Assembly: GCF_947087965.1 (NCBI RefSeq)
Contig: NZ_CAMUES010000005.1
Location: 124,001-188,000 of the forward strand
DNA from: an uncultured Mobiluncus sp.
Lineage (GTDB): Bacteria > Actinomycetota > Actinomycetes > Actinomycetales > Actinomycetaceae
Length of the DNA stretch: 64,000 bases
Direction: 5' to 3'
Both the position numbers and the translations under genes were made by a program. Below, piece by piece: positions 15,972 to 24,713 of this stretch. The notes below the pieces were generated by a model. That model was given only the letters and a program-made list of their open reading frames with translations, was not told where the DNA came from and ran no database searches. The stretch's first letter is position 1; each line of letters starts with the position of its first letter.

Positions 15972-18900
15972 TTAGACCCATGCCCAGCAAAGTTTCTGCA
16001 TGGTTGTGCCGCTACTGTTTTTGTTGACGGTTTCCTCTTTCGTCTCGTTAGCGCTAGTAGCGTCGGTGTCGGTGATGTTCCATTGTGCGGGGCGGGTGGG
16101 GGTGGTTTTGCCCCAAACGTCTATCACCTCAGCCTCTACCGGGGGAGTCTCAACGTGGGGTGTCAGGTTTTCGCCTGGTTTAGGTTTAGCCCAATCCGGC
16201 GCACCCGCATACGGGTCAACCACGTCACCCGTACCTTCGGCTGTATCCGTGCCCCCCTCACCGTCACTATCCTCCCGGCCATCGTCAACCACGTCACCCC
16301 CAAAAGTGTCCTCCAGCCAACCCGTAGGGGCCGCCCCCAACTCGACCCCAACAAAACCAGTCGGCATCACCCACACCCTCGACATCGACAACTCACACTT
16401 AGACGAAACCGAAACCTCCCCACTATCCGGATCCTCCACCTCAACCACACGCACCCTCGGCTCAACACGGGCACGCACCACCGAACCAACCCGCACCCCC
16501 ACCTCCAACATGGCAGGCAAATCACGCGACCACACCCAAACATCCACACTCGACACACTATTAGTCAACGTCGCAGAACAAATCGCCCCCCGAGGCTTCG
16601 CAATCACATCCCACCTAGTCACCACCCCAGGCACATCCACCCGCACACCACTCTTACCCCGTTCAGCCTCAGACAAACTCACCAACCCCACACCCCCAGG
16701 ATTCTCACCCCTCCACCAGCGAGTCCACTTCCTAAACTCGTCAGCCAACCCCACCAACGGATTCACCCCCGTAGGAGTCTGCAAACGGGCAGTCTGCCGC
16801 GCATAACACTCCACCTCAGACCACTCCGTCACCGGAACCTCCAGGCCGGTACGTTTCAACGTGCGGCAAACCAAACAAATCCCGCGACGCGACCCATACT
16901 CATCCAACGCGCCAGCCTCAGCCAACGCCTGCACCTGCAACGTAGTCAAACCAGACTCAGCCACAAGCAGGCGCAATGACCCAAACCTGCCACCCAACTT
17001 TTCACGAGCCTGCACAATCTGTTCCGCAACCCCCAAACCAACACCCTTAATCTCACCCAACCCCAACAAAATACGGCCCCGAGAAGGCGACGCATCACGA
17101 CCAGACAGGTTCACATCAGGAGCAACCACCGAAATGCCCTCACGCGCCAACTCGTCAATAATCGGACGCCGCTTATCCGCCCTCTCCGTCACCGCCAACA
17201 AGGCAGCCCCATACTCCACAGGCCAATTCGCCTTCAAAAACGCGGTCTGAAAAGACAACAGAGCATATGCGGCAGAATGCGACGCGTTAAACGAATACGC
17301 CGCCGAACCCTCAATCTGCTCCCACAAATTCCGGGCCGTAGACTCCCCATAGGCCAACTTCGGGCTACCGTCATCATCCCTGTCACGGATCGCGCCGGCA
17401 ATAAACAGGTCCTTCAAAATCGGGAACTCCTCAACCTTCTTCTTCGAAATCGCTTTCCGCAAACGGTTAGTGTTCCCCGCCCCAAAACCAGCCACCACCT
17501 GACCAATCAACATGGCAGACTCCTGATACGGCATTAGCCCCAAAGTCGGGTCAAGAATCCGCGAAATATGTTCAACCTCCACCGGGTTATCGGTCAAATA
17601 CGTGTAGTCGACTTTTTCGCGCCCGTTACGGCGTGCAGCAAACTTTTGGTCAATCCCCGCCGACAACGGGCCGGGACGGTTCAACGCGTTAATAGCCGTC
17701 AAATCCGCCCATCCTCTTGGCCCCACATCCATCGTCAACGTTTCACCGAGCTTGGATTCGAGCTGGAACACTCCCGCAGTTTTCCCCTCCGACAACATGC
17801 GCCAAGTATTCCGGTTACGTTCCGTATCATCGTCCGGGTCAGGAAACACCACCGTCTCACCGGTAGTATCCTCAATGTTTTTCACCGCTAAAGACATTAC
17901 GTCAAGGTTACGCAACCCCAACAGGTCGAGTTTCAACAGGCCGGCGGCGTCGCATTCTCGCCCATCCCACACCGTGATACGCGGCGAGTCAGGATCGTCC
18001 CGGTTCACCCTTGTTGGCACAATCTGATCCAGGTCCGTGTCACAAATCAGTAGCCCAGACGCATGAATACCCTCCCCCCTAGCCAGGCCGTCGAACGATG
18101 CTGCTATCCGTATCAGCTGGTCGGCCTTATCTTTACCCAACCCTAAGAGCTGTTTACGGAAGTCGACTCCTGCCGGGTTGGACGGGTCGGTTAGGTCGGT
18201 GAGTTTAGGCCATTTGTGTTCCACCTGGGGGATAGTCCGGTTCAACCGGTTAGCTGCAACTTCAGGAATGTTTAGTAGTCTTGCCGCGTCCTTGATACAG
18301 GCCCTGGGTTTCATGGTGGATAGGGAGCCTATGCGGGCTACCCGGTTTTCGCCCCAACGGATACGGTGAAAAGCGTGCGCCTCCGGCAGCCTAGACTGTT
18401 CCACATCCACATCAATATCGGGCATACCTACACGGGTAGGGTCAAGGAACCGTTCAAACAGTAGATGGTGGCGTAGCGGGTCTATTCGGGTAATGTCCAG
18501 GACGTAGGCGACGATTGAGCCGCCTGCCGAGCCGCGTGCCGGCCCTATCGTAATCGGCTCCTTACGTTCACGGTCATCGGGTAGGGTGCCGTGGTTGCGG
18601 TAGGTTATCCAGTCTTGGGGCGTATAGTCGCTCCTAGCCCAACCGATAAAGTCTTGCACAATCAGGAAATATGAAGACAGGCCGAGCTGTTTAATCACCC
18701 GATACTCCCGATTCACCCTATCTTTCACATCCTGACTGGGGGCCTCCCCATATTTTTTGGCTACACCTTGCCGTACCAGTTCTTTGAGGTAACTGTTGGG
18801 GGTGTAGCCTTCCGGTACGGGAAACACCGGCAAATGTAGCCTGGTTTCACCCAAAATATTGTCTTCCACCATGTCGGCAACCGTCATAGTGTTTGTGCAA

Positions 18901-20003
18901 GCCTCCTGCCACCAGTCCTCACTATGCAGGGCGCGCATTTCTTCCTCGGTTTTCAACCAGTAGCCTTCCCCGTCGAACCGGAACCGGTCGGGGTTGTCCA
19001 GGTTGGCTTGCCCCGCTTTAGCGGTAGTGAGCGCTATCCAAGCATCATGCGAATCAGCATCTTCAGCATTACAGTAATGGGGGTCGTTGGTGGCTACACA
19101 TTTCACCCCCAGACGGTTAGCCAAACTGACCGCTAACGGGAGGGCGGCTTGTTCTTTCGCAATACCGTGTTCCATGATTTCGACAAACACACGGTCGGTG
19201 CCGAAAATGTTTACAAGCCTGGTGAGGTTTTGTTCCGCCTGGGCTTGGAGTTTTTGGGGTGTGCGTGCTTCTATCGTGAAGATTTGTTGTAGGGCTTTCT
19301 GTTCTGCGTCCCAAGCCTCTATAAGACTGGCCGGGCTGTTTTCCCCCTTGGTGCGGTAATGTTCTTGCGCCTGACCCACCACCTGTTCGGTAGGTAGGTC
19401 GTCAGCCAGTTTGAGGGTTTCCCGCCACTGTTGAACCTGCTGGTCGAGGATAGTGCCGGTCTCGTTCTCATGCTCGTATGCCTCGACGATAAGTTCCATT
19501 AGCCGGTCGGCCTGAGTCTCGGACTGTATGGATGCTGCTAACGGCCCCATGACCGGCCCAGCCAAACAGCCGGTTAGACACACTATTCCTTCATGATACT
19601 GTTCGAGGAGACTGTAGTCGATGCGGGGTTTGATATAGAAACAGTTTTGGGCTTCGTCATGTATTTTTATGAGGTTTAGCCAGCCTTCATGAGTGGTGGC
19701 TAACAAAGTGAGGTGTTCGTAGCGTTTTTCGTGCAGTAGTCCGTCGTCGCCGGGGATACGGATCGTGTTTTTTTCGTGCCTGTCACCGATCGCGAGGTAG
19801 GCTTCCATTCCTGGTATCGGTTTGACGTCTTCTGCCTGGCAGGTTTGTACGAATTTCCAGATGCCGGATAGGTTGCCGTGGTCGGTTAGGGCTAGGGCGG
19901 TTTGCCCCATAGTTTTTGCTTTTTTCACGCCCTCAGAGATGCGGGTGTGTCCGTCCATGTATGAGGTTTCCATATGTACATGGAGGTGTGTGTATCCTGA
20001 CAT
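15972..20003 (-). CDS. dnaE: DNA polymerase III alpha subunit (DnaE-type), element-encoded
   Basis: The protein is 1343 aa from ATG 20003 (MSGYTHLHVH); a GTG at 20012 lies in the intergenic box and is less likely. The PHP domain opens with HLHVHMETS. The catalytic aspartates are visible in MPDIDVDVE (about 530) and LKLDLLGLRNL (about 695), with GSAGGSIVAYVLDITRIDPLRH before them, so the enzyme looks active. A helix-hairpin-helix/OB region follows. The acidic tail contains GAPDWAKPKPG, resembling the PDW repeats of the element's ParA-like protein. DnaE extends primers as the replicative polymerase; an element-encoded copy suggests self-sufficient replication. It follows the C5 methyltransferase gene. 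Confidence 0.93.
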   Translation of the reverse strand: MSGYTHLHVHMETSYMDGHTRISEGVKKAKTMGQTALALTDHGNLSGIWKFVQTCQAEDVKPIPGMEAYLAIGDRHEKNTIRIPGDDGLLHEKRYEHLTLLATTHEGWLNLIKIHDEAQNCFYIKPRIDYSLLEQYHEGIVCLTGCLAGPVMGPLAASIQSETQADRLMELIVEAYEHENETGTILDQQVQQWRETLKLADDLPTEQVVGQAQEHYRTKGENSPASLIEAWDAEQKALQQIFTIEARTPQKLQAQAEQNLTRLVNIFGTDRVFVEIMEHGIAKEQAALPLAVSLANRLGVKCVATNDPHYCNAEDADSHDAWIALTTAKAGQANLDNPDRFRFDGEGYWLKTEEEMRALHSEDWWQEACTNTMTVADMVEDNILGETRLHLPVFPVPEGYTPNSYLKELVRQGVAKKYGEAPSQDVKDRVNREYRVIKQLGLSSYFLIVQDFIGWARSDYTPQDWITYRNHGTLPDDRERKEPITIGPARGSAGGSIVAYVLDITRIDPLRHHLLFERFLDPTRVGMPDIDVDVEQSRLPEAHAFHRIRWGENRVARIGSLSTMKPRACIKDAARLLNIPEVAANRLNRTIPQVEHKWPKLTDLTDPSNPAGVDFRKQLLGLGKDKADQLIRIAASFDGLARGEGIHASGLLICDTDLDQIVPTRVNRDDPDSPRITVWDGRECDAAGLLKLDLLGLRNLDVMSLAVKNIEDTTGETVVFPDPDDDTERNRNTWRMLSEGKTAGVFQLESKLGETLTMDVGPRGWADLTAINALNRPGPLSAGIDQKFAARRNGREKVDYTYLTDNPVEVEHISRILDPTLGLMPYQESAMLIGQVVAGFGAGNTNRLRKAISKKKVEEFPILKDLFIAGAIRDRDDDGSPKLAYGESTARNLWEQIEGSAAYSFNASHSAAYALLSFQTAFLKANWPVEYGAALLAVTERADKRRPIIDELAREGISVVAPDVNLSGRDASPSRGRILLGLGEIKGVGLGVAEQIVQAREKLGGRFGSLRLLVAESGLTTLQVQALAEAGALDEYGSRRGICLVCRTLKRTGLEVPVTEWSEVECYARQTARLQTPTGVNPLVGLADEFRKWTRWWRGENPGGVGLVSLSEAERGKSGVRVDVPGVVTRWDVIAKPRGAICSATLTNSVSSVDVWVWSRDLPAMLEVGVRVGSVVRARVEPRVRVVEVEDPDSGEVSVSSKCELSMSRVWVMPTGFVGVELGAAPTGWLEDTFGGDVVDDGREDSDGEGGTDTAEGTGDVVDPYAGAPDWAKPKPGENLTPHVETPPVEAEVIDVWGKTTPTRPAQWNITDTDATSANETKEETVNKNSSGTTMQKLCWAWV

Positions 20004-20013
20004 GGGGTTCACC

Positions 20014-20022
20014 GTGTGGGGG
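20014..20022 (-). promoter_or_regulatory. CCCSCACAC box before dnaE
   Basis: Minus-strand CCCCCACAC followed by GGTGA, ending 10 nt before ATG 20003. It belongs to the short-spacing class. Confidence 0.5.
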
Positions 20023-20027
20023 CAGGG

Positions 20028-21161
20028 CTACTTATTTGGGGCGGTTTTTTGGTGGTAGTGTTGGAGGTTTCCGAGTATCCACTGCACGATGGGTAGGGTT
20101 ATTCCGTTGCCCCACATTTTGTGTAACCCTATGTAGCGGTCTGTTTGGGCAAGCCATCGTCTGGTTTTGGCCTTGGTCTGTGCCGTGGGATTCCCTGTGG
20201 CGGCCCGCCATTGGTTCCATATTTGTGTCCAATACGCAACCTGCACTGGTGTCGGGTCTGTGATTGTGAGGCCGTCCACCCAACAGTCCGGGAACCCTTG
20301 CAACCTAGACAACTCGACCTCGGTAAAATAGCGCAACCTCGACTGTCCGGCGGGTTTTATGAAAGTGCAGGGGGAAATATCCGGTTTGGTGGTGACGATG
20401 TTAGCCACGGTTGTGGCTTTCACAGTCTGGCGGGCGCTTGTCCCGACGGTTCGGTAGGCTTCATGCCTGCTTGGAGCGCCTGCATAAACCCGGCTGGAGC
20501 CTTGCGGGTCATTTTCTGCCAGAACCGGCATTCGGCTGGGGTCAAAAAGTATTTTTCCCGCGTCGTGTCCGTCAAAATCACAGACAAGGAAGATTCGATT
20601 GCGGGATTGGGGCACACCCCAAAATTTGGAGTCCACGGTACGCCAGGCAATCGAGAAGTCTTCTCCCAAAATGTACCCCACAGGGTCCCACTTCCATCCC
20701 GGAGGTTGAGGAACATGCACTCCAGGGGCCTTGACGCTGATAAAGGACTGCAAAACTTGCTGGAAGTCTCTGCCTTGGTTGGAGGACAAGGCACCGGTAA
20801 CATTCTCCCAAATCTCGTATCTTGGCTGGAGTCCATTAGTGTGTTCCCTCACTTCTTTAGTGACCCGGATTTGTTGAAAAAATAGTGAAGATTTGTCTCC
20901 TTCGAGGCCGCCCCGTCTCCCCGCAACAGACAGGTTTTGGCACGGGGAACCCCCGGTAATCACATCTACCGGCGGAACAGCAGCACCATCAAGGTCAAAA
21001 ATATTGCCCAAATGCTCCACTTCAGGAAGGTGAACGCTGGTGACTAATATCGGTAGGGGCTCGATTTCTGACGCCCACAACGGGGTGATGCCTACATTTT
21101 TGGCGGCGAGGGGAAACGCGCCCGAACCATCAAAAAGGGACCCCAACGTGAGGTTAGTCAT
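20028..21161 (-). CDS. C5-cytosine DNA methyltransferase
   Basis: At 377 aa it has the full motif set. Motif I is LGSLFDGSGAFPLAA, motif IV has the catalytic Cys in GGSPCQNLS (about 70), and motif VI is WENVTGA. Motif VIII is PQSRNRIFLV, motif IX is RYFTEVELSRLQGFPD and motif X is MWGNGITLPIVQW. The target-recognition region lies between VIII and IX, and the sequence it modifies cannot be predicted. The ATG overlaps the stop of the membrane-protein gene by 4 bp. No partner endonuclease is seen, so it likely serves anti-restriction. Confidence 0.93.
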   Translation of the reverse strand: MTNLTLGSLFDGSGAFPLAAKNVGITPLWASEIEPLPILVTSVHLPEVEHLGNIFDLDGAAVPPVDVITGGSPCQNLSVAGRRGGLEGDKSSLFFQQIRVTKEVREHTNGLQPRYEIWENVTGALSSNQGRDFQQVLQSFISVKAPGVHVPQPPGWKWDPVGYILGEDFSIAWRTVDSKFWGVPQSRNRIFLVCDFDGHDAGKILFDPSRMPVLAENDPQGSSRVYAGAPSRHEAYRTVGTSARQTVKATTVANIVTTKPDISPCTFIKPAGQSRLRYFTEVELSRLQGFPDCWVDGLTITDPTPVQVAYWTQIWNQWRAATGNPTAQTKAKTRRWLAQTDRYIGLHKMWGNGITLPIVQWILGNLQHYHQKTAPNK

Positions 21162-21601
21162 TTCTTCGCACCCTTCGAGGCCGGGTCATGTTTCATTTTC
21201 CGAGACCGGATGTTTCTCGTTTTCCAACCCCGGTTTTCCCCCAACACCCACACCGTCGGCAACACAACCCCCACAAGCACATACAACACCCCGTAAGCCA
21301 CCTGCACCGGGACAGGATTCAACCCAAAATAGCCCAAATAGGTGCCAGTAATCGCGAACACTCCCGCCGTGAACTGCACCACCATAATCCGGGACCACAC
21401 CCGGGCCGGGTTTCCGAAAACCAGATGCCCCGCAAGCGTCCCCCCAGTCGTAAACATGAACGACAACAATAGGGCCTCTTCCGTGACAATGGACGGCAAG
21501 AATGGGGTGGCAGAAAAAGTTGCAGCCCCAGCAGCCAGTATGAATCCGATACCGATAAGGATTCTTGAAATAATCTTCGCGACGGTTTTCCCGACCTGCA
21601 C
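21158..21601 (-). CDS. Small multi-pass membrane protein, 147 aa
   Basis: GTG 21601 follows GGAGGAGGGG. Four hydrophobic helices are visible (about 10-35, 43-62, 73-95 and 100-122), followed by a basic tail (WKTRNIRSRKMKHDP). I do not recognise a family. It is coupled by ATGA to the C5 methyltransferase gene. A 3' fragment of a second copy lies at 24635-24697 beside the dprA-like gene, which shows an ancestral duplication. Confidence 0.65.
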   Translation of the reverse strand: MQVGKTVAKIISRILIGIGFILAAGAATFSATPFLPSIVTEEALLLSFMFTTGGTLAGHLVFGNPARVWSRIMVVQFTAGVFAITGTYLGYFGLNPVPVQVAYGVLYVLVGVVLPTVWVLGENRGWKTRNIRSRKMKHDPASKGAKK

Positions 21602-21645
21602 GTTTTCCCCTCCTCCTACCGGTTTGGGATGACTGCTTTTGGTCT

Positions 21646-21821
21646 GGCCGGAAAAGAAAAAGGGCTGCTTTTTTGGTGATTGGCGGGGACAGGCGCCCCT
21701 AGTAGTATGAAGTTTCTACAACCTCTCAAAAAACAGGATCCCCTTTTTTCTTTTCCGGCCAGGGGCGTGTGAACAAAAAGAAACGGTTGGATGAAAAGGA
21801 TCCGTCCCTTTTTGTTCACAC
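21646..21821. repeat. Two inverted repeats between the membrane gene and the dprA remnant
   Basis: The first pair is 21646-21664 with 21741-21760 (GGCCGGAAAAG..., one bulged base). The second is a perfect 14-bp pair, 21767-21780 with 21808-21821 (GTGTGAACAAAAAG). They may act as terminators or be remnants of an inserted element. No gene is visible between 21602 and 21843. Confidence 0.55.
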
Positions 21822-21843
21822 CCAACACCGTGTGGGGGAAAAA

Positions 21844-21915
21844 TCAAAACACTGGCCCATCCAACATAGTGAGCAAACTATCCACAGCCTGACCAGCATT
21901 ATCAGCAACCACCAC
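21844..21915 (-). pseudogene. 3' remnant of a second dprA-like gene
   Basis: The minus strand reads VVADNAGQAVDSLLTMLDG then PVF and stop. This is nearly identical to the end of the intact dprA-like gene at 24714. It is followed by the same CACACGG box. The matching 5' remnant lies at 24479-24542, on the far side of the repeat-protein genes. Confidence 0.8.
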
Positions 21916-22056
21916 AATCTCTGCGTGAGGATGCCCCACCCCTTGTAGGGGAGGTAGTTGGTCGGCGTGAGACCCTAGGATTTATTCGTGGAGTATAAGG
22001 CGGACGACAATAAAGCCCCACACGGTGACTATCATAGAACAAAAAGGAGTCCCAAA

Positions 22057-22443
22057 ATGGCCGACAGCAACAATAGCAAGCCCCCTAGTGTCGTGGAATA
22101 TTACCCTAACGGTAGCCCACTGCTCGAAGAATGGCGCAACAAAAACGGGAAACTCCACCGGGAAGGCGGCCCCGCTCGCACCATCTACTACGGGAACGGG
22201 ACACTACGACACGAAGACTGGTGCGAAAATGGAAAACTCCACCGGGAAGGCGACCCCGCCAGCATCACATACAACCTCAACGGCACAGTATCAGAAAAAC
22301 AATGGTGGCAGAATGGTAGACGCCACCGTACAGACGGGCCAGCCTGGGTGTACTACAACCCAGACGGCAACATCAAAACCGAAACCTGGTGGCAGAACGG
22401 GGAAGAAATCACCCCACCCCAAAAGCCAGCCCCCACACGGTGA
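22057..22443 (+). CDS. MORN-like repeat protein, 128 aa (no tag)
   Basis: ATG 22057 has AAAAAGGAG upstream. The protein consists of three full 28-residue repeats and one partial repeat. The pattern is N-G-(T/S)...E-x-W-x-x-N-G-x-x-H-R-x-x-x-P-A, and it ends in the cap WWQNGEEITPP. Such repeats are related to the MORN/YwqK-type repeats seen in some toxin-immunity and surface proteins, and they form extended beta hairpins. Unlike its two neighbours it lacks the GGQF tag. The three repeat genes run opposite to the surrounding operon, inside a broken dprA copy. Confidence 0.75.
   Translation: MADSNNSKPPSVVEYYPNGSPLLEEWRNKNGKLHREGGPARTIYYGNGTLRHEDWCENGKLHREGDPASITYNLNGTVSEKQWWQNGRRHRTDGPAWVYYNPDGNIKTETWWQNGEEITPPQKPAPTR
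22430..22438 (+). promoter_or_regulatory. CCCSCACAC box before the 405-aa repeat gene
   Basis: CCCCCACAC followed by GGTGACC, 41 nt upstream of ATG 22480. It overlaps the stop of the preceding gene. A similar box at 22015-22023 precedes the first repeat gene by 33 nt. Confidence 0.5.
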
Positions 22444-22479
22444 CCGATACAGAAAAACATCAAAAAAGGAGCCCCCGTC

Positions 22480-23697
22480 ATGGTCACCAACACTACTAAC
22501 CGTAGCCGTCAACCCAAAGGCACCAGCAAAGGCGACCAGTTCGCGCCAGAACAACACACCACAGCCCCCCACGATTTAGACAATAGTAGCGACACGCCTA
22601 GCACTGTTATTCACGCCCCGGAATGGTACGTCGAAACCGAACAATGGCACAACAAAAACGGGGAACTCCACCGCGACAACGCCCCCGCACAAATCCACTA
22701 CAACCACGACGGAACCGTTAAAGCCGAAGAATGGTGGCAAAACGGACACCGCCACCGTACCGACGGGCCAGCCACCACCGCCTATTACAACGACGGCAGC
22801 CCCATGTCCGAAGAATACTGGCAAAACGGGGAACTCGACCGTACAGACGGTCCCGCCCTCACCAACTACTACGAAAACGGAACAATCAAAAAAGAAGAAT
22901 GGTGCCGCAACGGGAAGCTCCATCGTACCGACGGCCCCGCATACGTCGGATATGACCCAGACGGGACAGTCGAAGTCGAACAATGGCGACAAAACGGGCA
23001 CCTGCACCGTACAGACAAACCCGCCCTCATCCGCTACAGGACAGACGGCACCATCAGTGAAGAATCTTGGTATCAGCGTGGAAAAATACACCGTAGCGAC
23101 GGTCCAGCCATCATCCATTACCGTAAAAACGACAGCACCGAATTTGAAGCCTGGTGGAAAAACGGGGACCCCCACCGTGACGACGGTCCGGCCGCCACCT
23201 ACTATCACCCAAACGGTAGTATCGGAACCGAACAGTGGCGGCTAGACGGACGCCGACACCGCAACAATAAACCCGCCTACATCGAATATGAGCCGGACGG
23301 AAAAATTAGCCACACATCGTGGTACCAGCACGGCTACCTCCACCGAACCAACGCACCCGCCTCCACTTATTATTGGCCAAACGGAGCCACCAAGTCCGAA
23401 CAATGGTGCCAAAACGGACTAACACATCGGACAGGCGCCCCAGCCTGTACAACCTACCGGAAAGATGGTGCTATCGAATCCGAAGAATGGTACCAGCATG
23501 GGGATCTGCACCGCGATGATGGCCCCGCCTTCATCTACTACCGCCCAGACGGAAGTATCGAATCTGAAGAATGGTATCAGGACGGGCTAGAACACCGCAC
23601 CGACGGGCCAGCCAGCATAGACTACAACCCTGACGGCTCCGTCGAATCCGAGCAATGGTGGCAACACGGAGAAAAAATCACCCCACCCAAAAACTAA
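22480..23697 (+). CDS. Tagged MORN-like repeat protein, 405 aa
   Basis: Residues 1-37 form the shared tag (RQPKGTSKGDQFAPEQH then APHDLD). Twelve full 28-residue repeats plus a capped partial repeat follow, each with E-x-W-x-x-N-G-x-x-H-R-x-D-G-P-A, ending WWQHGEKITPP. No signal peptide or membrane segment is present. The repeat array suggests a long beta-solenoid-like binding surface. It is unclear whether it is an effector, a structural protein or an inhibitor. SD AAAAAAGGAG precedes the ATG. The 84-nt DNA repeat period makes copy-number change by recombination likely. Confidence 0.75.
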   Translation: MVTNTTNRSRQPKGTSKGDQFAPEQHTTAPHDLDNSSDTPSTVIHAPEWYVETEQWHNKNGELHRDNAPAQIHYNHDGTVKAEEWWQNGHRHRTDGPATTAYYNDGSPMSEEYWQNGELDRTDGPALTNYYENGTIKKEEWCRNGKLHRTDGPAYVGYDPDGTVEVEQWRQNGHLHRTDKPALIRYRTDGTISEESWYQRGKIHRSDGPAIIHYRKNDSTEFEAWWKNGDPHRDDGPAATYYHPNGSIGTEQWRLDGRRHRNNKPAYIEYEPDGKISHTSWYQHGYLHRTNAPASTYYWPNGATKSEQWCQNGLTHRTGAPACTTYRKDGAIESEEWYQHGDLHRDDGPAFIYYRPDGSIESEEWYQDGLEHRTDGPASIDYNPDGSVESEQWWQHGEKITPPKN

Positions 23698-23722
23698 CCA
23701 CCCTCAGAAAAGGAGCCCCCAA

Positions 23723-24442
23723 ATGGCCACCAATATCAACAACCGCAACCGCCAACCCAAAGGCACCAGCAAAGGCGGACAGTTCGCCCCAGAAACCCAC
23801 ACAGCCGCCCCAAACGACTTGGAGACAGGCGAGCAACCCAGTATCATAAGCTACTACCCCAATGGCAACCCAAAACTCGAACTATGGCGCGACAGCAACG
23901 GTGACCTAGGCCGGACAGACGGCCCCGCACGCATCGAATACCGGCCAGACGGAACTATCAAACACGAAGAATGGTGGCAAGATGACCAACGCCACCGTAT
24001 CGACGGTCCAGCCTGGATAGACTATTACGAAGACGGAAACATCGGATACGAAGAATGGTGTCAAAACGGACACCTACATCGCGAGGATGGTCCAGCCAGT
24101 ATCAGATATTACGAAGACGGAAACATCGAACGTGAAGAATGGTGGCAAAGTGGAGGGTGCCACCGTGACGATGGCCCCGCCCAAATCCTTTACTACGAGA
24201 ATGGGACACTGCGACACGAAAACTGGTGCAGAAACGGGAAGTACCATCGTGATGACGGACCAGCCTACACAACCTACTTCGAGGACGGCACAGTCAAAGA
24301 AGAAATATGGTACAAGAACAGGGAAGAACACCGCGAAGACGGCCCAGCCTACATATCCTACAACCCCAACGGCACCATCAAGCGCGAAGAATATTGGCAG
24401 AACGGGGAACAAATCATCCCGGCCGACACACAAAAACATTAA
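23723..24442 (+). CDS. Tagged MORN-like repeat protein, 239 aa
   Basis: The tag (RQPKGTSKGGQFAPETH then NDLE) is followed by six full 28-residue repeats and a capped partial one (YWQNGEQIIP). It is a close paralogue of the 405-residue protein and starts 25 bp after it, behind AAAAGGAG, so both are probably on one transcript. The difference in repeat number from its neighbours points to unequal recombination. Confidence 0.75.
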   Translation: MATNINNRNRQPKGTSKGGQFAPETHTAAPNDLETGEQPSIISYYPNGNPKLELWRDSNGDLGRTDGPARIEYRPDGTIKHEEWWQDDQRHRIDGPAWIDYYEDGNIGYEEWCQNGHLHREDGPASIRYYEDGNIEREEWWQSGGCHRDDGPAQILYYENGTLRHENWCRNGKYHRDDGPAYTTYFEDGTVKEEIWYKNREEHREDGPAYISYNPNGTIKREEYWQNGEQIIPADTQKH

Positions 24443-24478
24443 CACTCCCTACGGATGAATCCGGGGGATTCTCGCTTT

Positions 24479-24542
24479 AACGACCACGCCCCGAAAACCG
24501 CAGCAGGGCAACCAAAACTGTCAGTTCGCTACCGCTATCCAC
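24479..24542 (-). pseudogene. 5' remnant of a second dprA-like gene
   Basis: From GTG 24542 the minus strand reads DSGSELTVLVALLRF. The intact gene starts DNGSELVALVALLRY. The similarity stops after about 16 codons and a stop follows at RGR. Together with 21844-21915 it shows that the repeat-protein cassette replaced the middle of a dprA copy. Confidence 0.8.
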
Positions 24543-24559
24543 AAATATCGCTTTTGTTC

Positions 24560-24612
24560 TTATTGGTCTAGCCAGTCGCGTAAATCGTCGGCCTGTATCC
24601 CGACACTCTTCG
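24560..24612 (-). pseudogene. 3' remnant of a copy of the 165-aa gene
   Basis: The minus strand reads VGIQADDLRDWLDQ and stop. The intact gene at 25567 ends VVAQVDVLHDQLDQ. The spacing to the dprA 5' remnant copies that of the intact pair. Confidence 0.7.
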
Positions 24613-24634
24613 CACTCTACCTATTTAGTGAGGT

Positions 24635-24697
24635 TTTTTGTTTTCCGAGGCTGTGTGTTTCTCGTTTTCCAGCCCCTAGTTTCCCCGAACACCCAAA
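24635..24697 (-). pseudogene. 3' remnant of a copy of the membrane-protein gene
   Basis: The DNA matches the end of the gene at 21158 (TTTTCCGAG, GTTTCTCGTTTTCCA and CCGAACACCCA blocks in the same order and spacing). It lies directly before the intact dprA-like gene, as expected for the right half of a duplicated membrane gene-dprA-165-aa gene unit. Confidence 0.7.
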
Positions 24698-24713
24698 CCG
24701 TGTGAGGGAAAAA

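Noticed and set aside
20003..20012. GTG starts created by the CACGGTGA part of the intergenic box (also at 29212 and 55436)
   Set aside because: They lack a Shine-Dalgarno and add only three residues; the ATG three codons later fits conserved N-termini better.
22057..24442. Regular 84-nt repeats resembling a CRISPR or satellite array
   Set aside because: Units are adjacent with no spacers, stay in frame and encode a clear 28-residue protein repeat.
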